NCBI GenBank assembly: GCA_037577475.1
Contig: CM075203.1
Span: 3,985,501-4,049,500, forward strand
Origin: Chaunax sp. Z400
Taxonomy: Eukaryota; Chordata; Actinopteri; Lophiiformes; Chaunacidae
Direction: 5' to 3'
Length of the DNA stretch: 64,000 nucleotides
The notes beneath the pieces were generated by a model that was not told the DNA's origin, made no database searches, and saw only the letters and a list, made by a program, of their open reading frames with translations. Position numbers and translations under genes: made by a program. This document shows, in pieces, positions 60,295 to 64,000 of this stretch. How positions within the stretch are numbered: the stretch's first letter is position 1; each line of letters begins with the position of its first letter.

Positions 60295-63200
60295 GAAAAA
60301 TTCTAATGAAAGACGTTAGTAAGGACGACAATAACAAAGACTAGTAATTAAGGATGTTCCCTGACTTACAAAATAATAGGTGAGGCTTAGTCAGTCAGTG
60401 ATAATTAACAGAAACATGCCTCATGATACTGTTGCTGTGCAGTTTAAAAGGTTCGTCCCAAAAAAACATTTTCTCACCGTAGTATCTAGTAGGGCCAGAT
60501 TATTTCAACCTTTACCTCAATTAACTTATAAATAATTGTTATATTTTTTTTCACTTTCCAAATGTGCCCAGGTAACTAAGTCATCTAAATGTTTCAACCA
60601 AGTCTTTGTGCATCATCGATATTCACAAAATCATTTAATGTTTTTACCAAACTAAGTTATAGAATAGTCAGAACAGCACATGAAACAAACCCTCTTTTCT
60701 TCTTCCAGTCTAAAATACAGTCCAGTTTTAATGGTGATGGCCATTTGCCAGCCAATCAGAACTAAGCATTTTCCGAGCTACCGACTTCAGCTGAGGTTGC
60801 ATTTTCATTTCCGTCAGCATCCTCCTCGCTTCTTCATGTCCCTAAGTGGCTGTAAATTCTCTCAAACGCACTCAGGTATGGTCGGAGCGGCGTGATCTCA
60901 GAGTTCACTTTGACCCATCTCCCCCCCCCCTGCACCCACTCTGCTTCATCTTAGTGGACACTCAAGTTCTGTGTCTCCCACCGCCAACAGGCAACAGGCA
61001 GGAGTTCTCGGTGATGGCGAGGAAGCATATCATGGAGGTGATGAACGCGGCCCAGATGAGGCAGCAGCTGCTGAACCGGTCGGACGACTTTGACGAAGAG
61101 GAGATGAGCGAAGAGGAGGAGGAGGACACCTGGGTGTTTCCTCTGGTCCAGATGAAACCTCTGGGAATCCAGGTGGATGAGCAGGTCACAAAGGTGAGGA
61201 GCCACACCTGATCATGTGATGACTGTAGCTGCTTCTGATTGGTTGAGTCTCATTTGAAGCCAAAATGTTAATCCTCATTTTACAAGATGATGTATAAAAC
61301 TTTCATTACAGTCTTCAGTGCTGTTCCTTAGTCTTACATATCATTAGATGGAAGTGGTTTGCAGTCATCATGGGATGTTTTAAACACACTGACTCATAAA
61401 ATACAAACATGTGACTAATAAATCATAAATAAATATTTGAGTTTAGCTTGTCTGACCTATGGGAGCCATGTGAGGAGAAGAAGAGGGAGAGGCCTGGAGG
61501 CATGGACATGGAGTATAAAACAGACCTGCAGATGCTCATATATGTTAATATTCTATAATACCTCAATAAGAATTATTTTAATTTCATTTATTTATTTGAC
61601 TTTTGCGAGCTCTTTTTATCCAATGAACGTTATCCTGGTTTCTTGCTGATTGTGCTGTGATTTAAATGAACAAAAACGTTAATTTGCACCTTAATGTCTG
61701 TTTACAATTATATAAATAATGTGTTAAAAATAATCTGTGTGTGTGAGATGGAGTTGTACAAAAAAAAATCAATTTCCTGATATTATGAATCTCTTCTGAC
61801 CTACAGTAAATGTATTAATAAATAAATTGTGTAAAATTAAACTGAGACCAGCTCCAACAGCCAGTGTTGTCAAACCATAGGTTCAAGAGGTAAATGAGAC
61901 CAAACTGGTCATTTATTTATTAATTAAGACCAAGAAATCAAACCTGAGCAAAATGGAGGAAGGACAATATTTAATTTATTGCTGTCAAGATACAGTAAAT
62001 ATGACAATCAATCTGATATATTACTCAGCTCTATAGTGAGCCTTGTGTGTTCAGCAGTAATAAAACACTAATGGCCAGATCAGCTAATAGCATAGCAACC
62101 AGTTTTATTTTTCACACTGGAGATCAGAAACACAGCTGTAACATGTATTTCTTCTTAAACCTCCAGCGCCTCCTGACAGACGCCGGGCCGGACTCCACTG
62201 TGTTTCTAACATCGGGTTATTTCAACCTGACCCAGGCGTACATGCGGCTGGTGCTTGGGGTGGGAGCCAGCTACCGCATCCTCACCGCCTCTCCCGAGGT
62301 CAACGGATTCTTCGGGGCCAAGGGCGTCGCCGGAGCGATTCCTGCAGCCTACATCCACATCGCCAGACAGTTTTACAGTCAGGTGTGCCAGCTGGGCCAG
62401 CAGGAGAGAGTCCACCTGCACGAGTACCACAGATCACAGTGGACCTTCCACGCCAAAGGTAGCATGCATGTATCAGCACTTATTGTTCCCACTAGAGCTC
62501 CAGCTAAGCTAAGTCGTACAGCCATCACTGATCAGCAGGAAACTGACAATATTTAGCAGGTGGGGTGTTTTGCACACCTTAACCAATCAGAAGGGATTGT
62601 CAGTCAACATGGAAGTTGTGGTAGTGGCTGCTGATTCTATTAACTCAAGGTTTTTCACAACTATCTAAGAAAGAGTAGCAGTTTTTATTTCTGTATGTCA
62701 ACTTACCTGCACCAGTCTGTTTCTTATCACACATTTTGTGGCGTTTTCTTTTTTAATCTTTGCTGTTTTTCATGGATGTAGCTAGCTTAGCAGGAAGATG
62801 ATGATGGTGCCCTTAATTATATATAACTAGGGTTAAACCAGGGTTAACCCTAGTTTTCAGTGTCACGGTCAAAGCAGAGGCTCCGCCCCACCTTGAGTCT
62901 TGGATCTGCTCAAAGCTGCTTTTTTTTTTTTACTGATATCATTCTACCACAGATTGAACCATTAAAACCTTGTACATGTTGCACTTAAAAGATATGAAAG
63001 TACTGCTTTGAAGTGCATTTTATATTTATTTTTTGATGCTCAAGTTACAGCTTAAAGAATGAGCAACATATTGATTTAATGGAACACACAAATGTTCTCA
63101 TGCCCTTATGATGGGACAGTAATATAAGAAGCCTGTTTGACAGGTGCAGCGGTGCTGCTTTTAGCCTTGTTTATCTTCCCTGCATTTGTCTGATATAGTT

Positions 63201-64000
63201 TGATCTTCATTTATAAAATGATTTGCGATCAGCCACATGCTGCAAACACAGCCTCTTTAACATGAATGCATTGGAAAGTGAAGAAACAGTTGCAACTGTA
63301 CTTGAGGTATCACTGATATCTCCTCACCTGCAAAACGGAGAGAATCCAGTTTTCTGTTTGACTCTCTGTGGTTCGATCATTTGGTGAAAGTTCTGAAACA
63401 CATCTCTCTTACCGTTCTTCGCCCTGCTCTGCTGTTGTTTTTGTGGTCACAGTGGTATTTATCGTGCGAGAAGAGGACTTGTACAGTCATTCTGCTGTAG
63501 CCTCAGGACATGAATGTACACTCACTCTCTCATACTTTGGGGTTTTGGATCGACTCTGGGGATTTCTACATGTGCTCTCTTTTAGATGTGGTCTGGGCCA
63601 ACAGAAATCCCTGCTGGAAGCTGCTCTCTGAACCATTACCTCCCCACTGGCTCACTCTACTTTTCCTCTCCTACAGGTCTGTGGTATTACCTCCGGGGGC
63701 AGGATAGGCCTTGCCTCACTCTAATTGGCTCCCCTAATTTTGGTTACCGCTCAGTTCACCGTGACCTGGAGGCCCAAATTGCCATTGTAACAGAGAACAA
63801 GGAACTGCAGAGCCAGCTGCAGGAGGTTTGCCCTTTTTTTTTTCTCCTTTGACCACAGTTAGGAATGATGATGAATGGCTGTGCGACTCTACTGAAGCAC
63901 ACACACCTGTGCTTTAAACTCTCAGGAGCAGGAGATGTTGTACCAGAGGTCCACTGAGGTTTCAAGCTCTACGTTTGAGCGGCCGGACCGCCACGTCCAG
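50308..64000 (+). CDS. pgs1: CDP-diacylglycerol--glycerol-3-phosphate 3-phosphatidyltransferase (partial)
   Basis: PGS1 is the mitochondrial phosphatidylglycerophosphate synthase that makes the committed precursor of cardiolipin. Exons: 50308-50423, 53895-54105, 55244-55321, 58050-58149, 58250-58439, 59500-59678, 60991-61193, 62167-62458, 63677-63825, and 63926 to the window edge. All join in phase to 531 codons; by comparison with the 556-residue human protein about 15-25 remain outside the window. The start MAAPMSWRRLVYSV is arginine-containing and non-acidic, as expected for mitochondrial import. Exon 3 holds AKRRVVMASLYLGTG. The first PLD-type HKD motif is HIKVYLFDDS, followed by SGANLSDSYFTNRQDRY. 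The second is HAKGLWYYLRGQD with LIGSPNFGYRSVHRDLEAQ. Exon 7 ends a linker with an unusually acidic run before EDTWVFPLVQMKP. Intron 4 is only 100 bp and has a weak GTTGTT donor. Gene direction is opposite to socs3. Confidence 0.95.
56140..56430 (+). repeat. intronic repeat B, copy 1
   Basis: Shares a 23-bp identical block (56226-56248) and several flanking phrases with 57555-57930: AATCTGATAAATT before it, and GAGTTTACCAGAC with TAGAAGTTTGA after it. It lies in pgs1 intron 3. Confidence 0.75.
56520..56660 (+). repeat. dispersed repeat family A, copy 5 (partial)
   Basis: Contains TTACCTCCACCAAGAAGGTT, GTTTGTTTGTTTGTCAAGAG, AAAACTACTGACCCGATGAA and CTCTGGAGCATATCCAAATA. It breaks off after about 140 bp. 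Confidence 0.6.
57555..57930 (+). repeat. intronic repeat B, copy 2
   Basis: A diverged second copy of the 56.14-56.43 kb element. The identical 23-bp block is at 57670-57692. The phrases flanking it are spread by small insertions. Same orientation as copy 1. Confidence 0.75.
58825..58852. repeat. (AT)n microsatellite
   Basis: A pure AT tract of about 13 units in a pgs1 intron. Confidence 0.9.
59854..59978. repeat. (GT)n microsatellite, long
   Basis: About 60 GT units, with TC interruptions in the left third at regular ten-base spacing. It is in pgs1 intron 6. Confidence 0.95.
60249..60292. repeat. (CA)n microsatellite
   Basis: A pure CA tract of about 22 units in pgs1 intron 6. It is the inverse of the GT tract 270 bp upstream. 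Confidence 0.95.

Noticed and set aside
1..64000. CRISPR arrays, bacterial operons, phage or integron structures
   Set aside because: The sequence is eukaryotic, with spliced vertebrate genes. The only regular repeats are microsatellites and interspersed elements.

Overview
This window is vertebrate nuclear DNA, almost certainly from a ray-finned (teleost) fish. The genes have many short exons with GT-AG introns. The proteins are close to vertebrate orthologues. Between the genes lie long CA/GT microsatellites, decayed Tc1/mariner elements and tRNA-derived SINE-like repeats typical of teleosts. I cannot name the species.

Layout. At 0.9-1.9 kb is a broken, intronless ankyrin plus DNAJC7-like pseudogene. 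At 2.2-10.8 kb on the minus strand is polr3e (RNA polymerase III subunit RPC5), with 20 coding exons that join in frame to 688 codons. A minus-strand tRNA-Leu(AAG) sits at 12.0 kb, just upstream of the polr3e promoter. At 13.3-26.6 kb on the minus strand is eef2k (eEF2 kinase, an alpha-kinase), with 17 coding exons, one of them a candidate 60-nt cassette exon. The 26.7-30.6 kb stretch holds a short inverted-repeat transposon derivative and a plus-strand tRNA-Leu(TAG). At 30.7-33.6 kb on the minus strand is an intact seven-exon threonine aldolase gene (tha1). The 33.6-46 kb stretch has no gene I can support and is rich in microsatellites, SINEs and Tc1 remnants. At 46.0-48.0 kb on the minus strand is a socs3 gene whose coding region is split by a 97-bp intron. 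At 50.3-64.0 kb on the plus strand is pgs1 (phosphatidylglycerophosphate synthase), cut by the window edge within or close to its last exon.

How it fits together. polr3e and eef2k are neighbours in human 16p12, and tha1 (THA1P), SOCS3 and PGS1 are neighbours in human 17q25, as I recall. The window therefore joins two conserved vertebrate blocks, with the junction between about 27 and 30 kb, near the second tRNA gene. The genes are separate housekeeping or signalling units and not an operon-like system. A loose theme is translation: a Pol III subunit, two tRNA-Leu genes and the elongation-factor kinase lie within 29 kb.

I did not find a clear new biological system. The observations most worth testing are the tRNA gene lying head-on to the promoter of a Pol III subunit gene, the in-frame extra exon at the calmodulin-binding edge of eEF2K, and the coding intron in socs3. 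All exon boundaries were read by eye from splice sites and protein similarity; phase consistency was checked across every gene.
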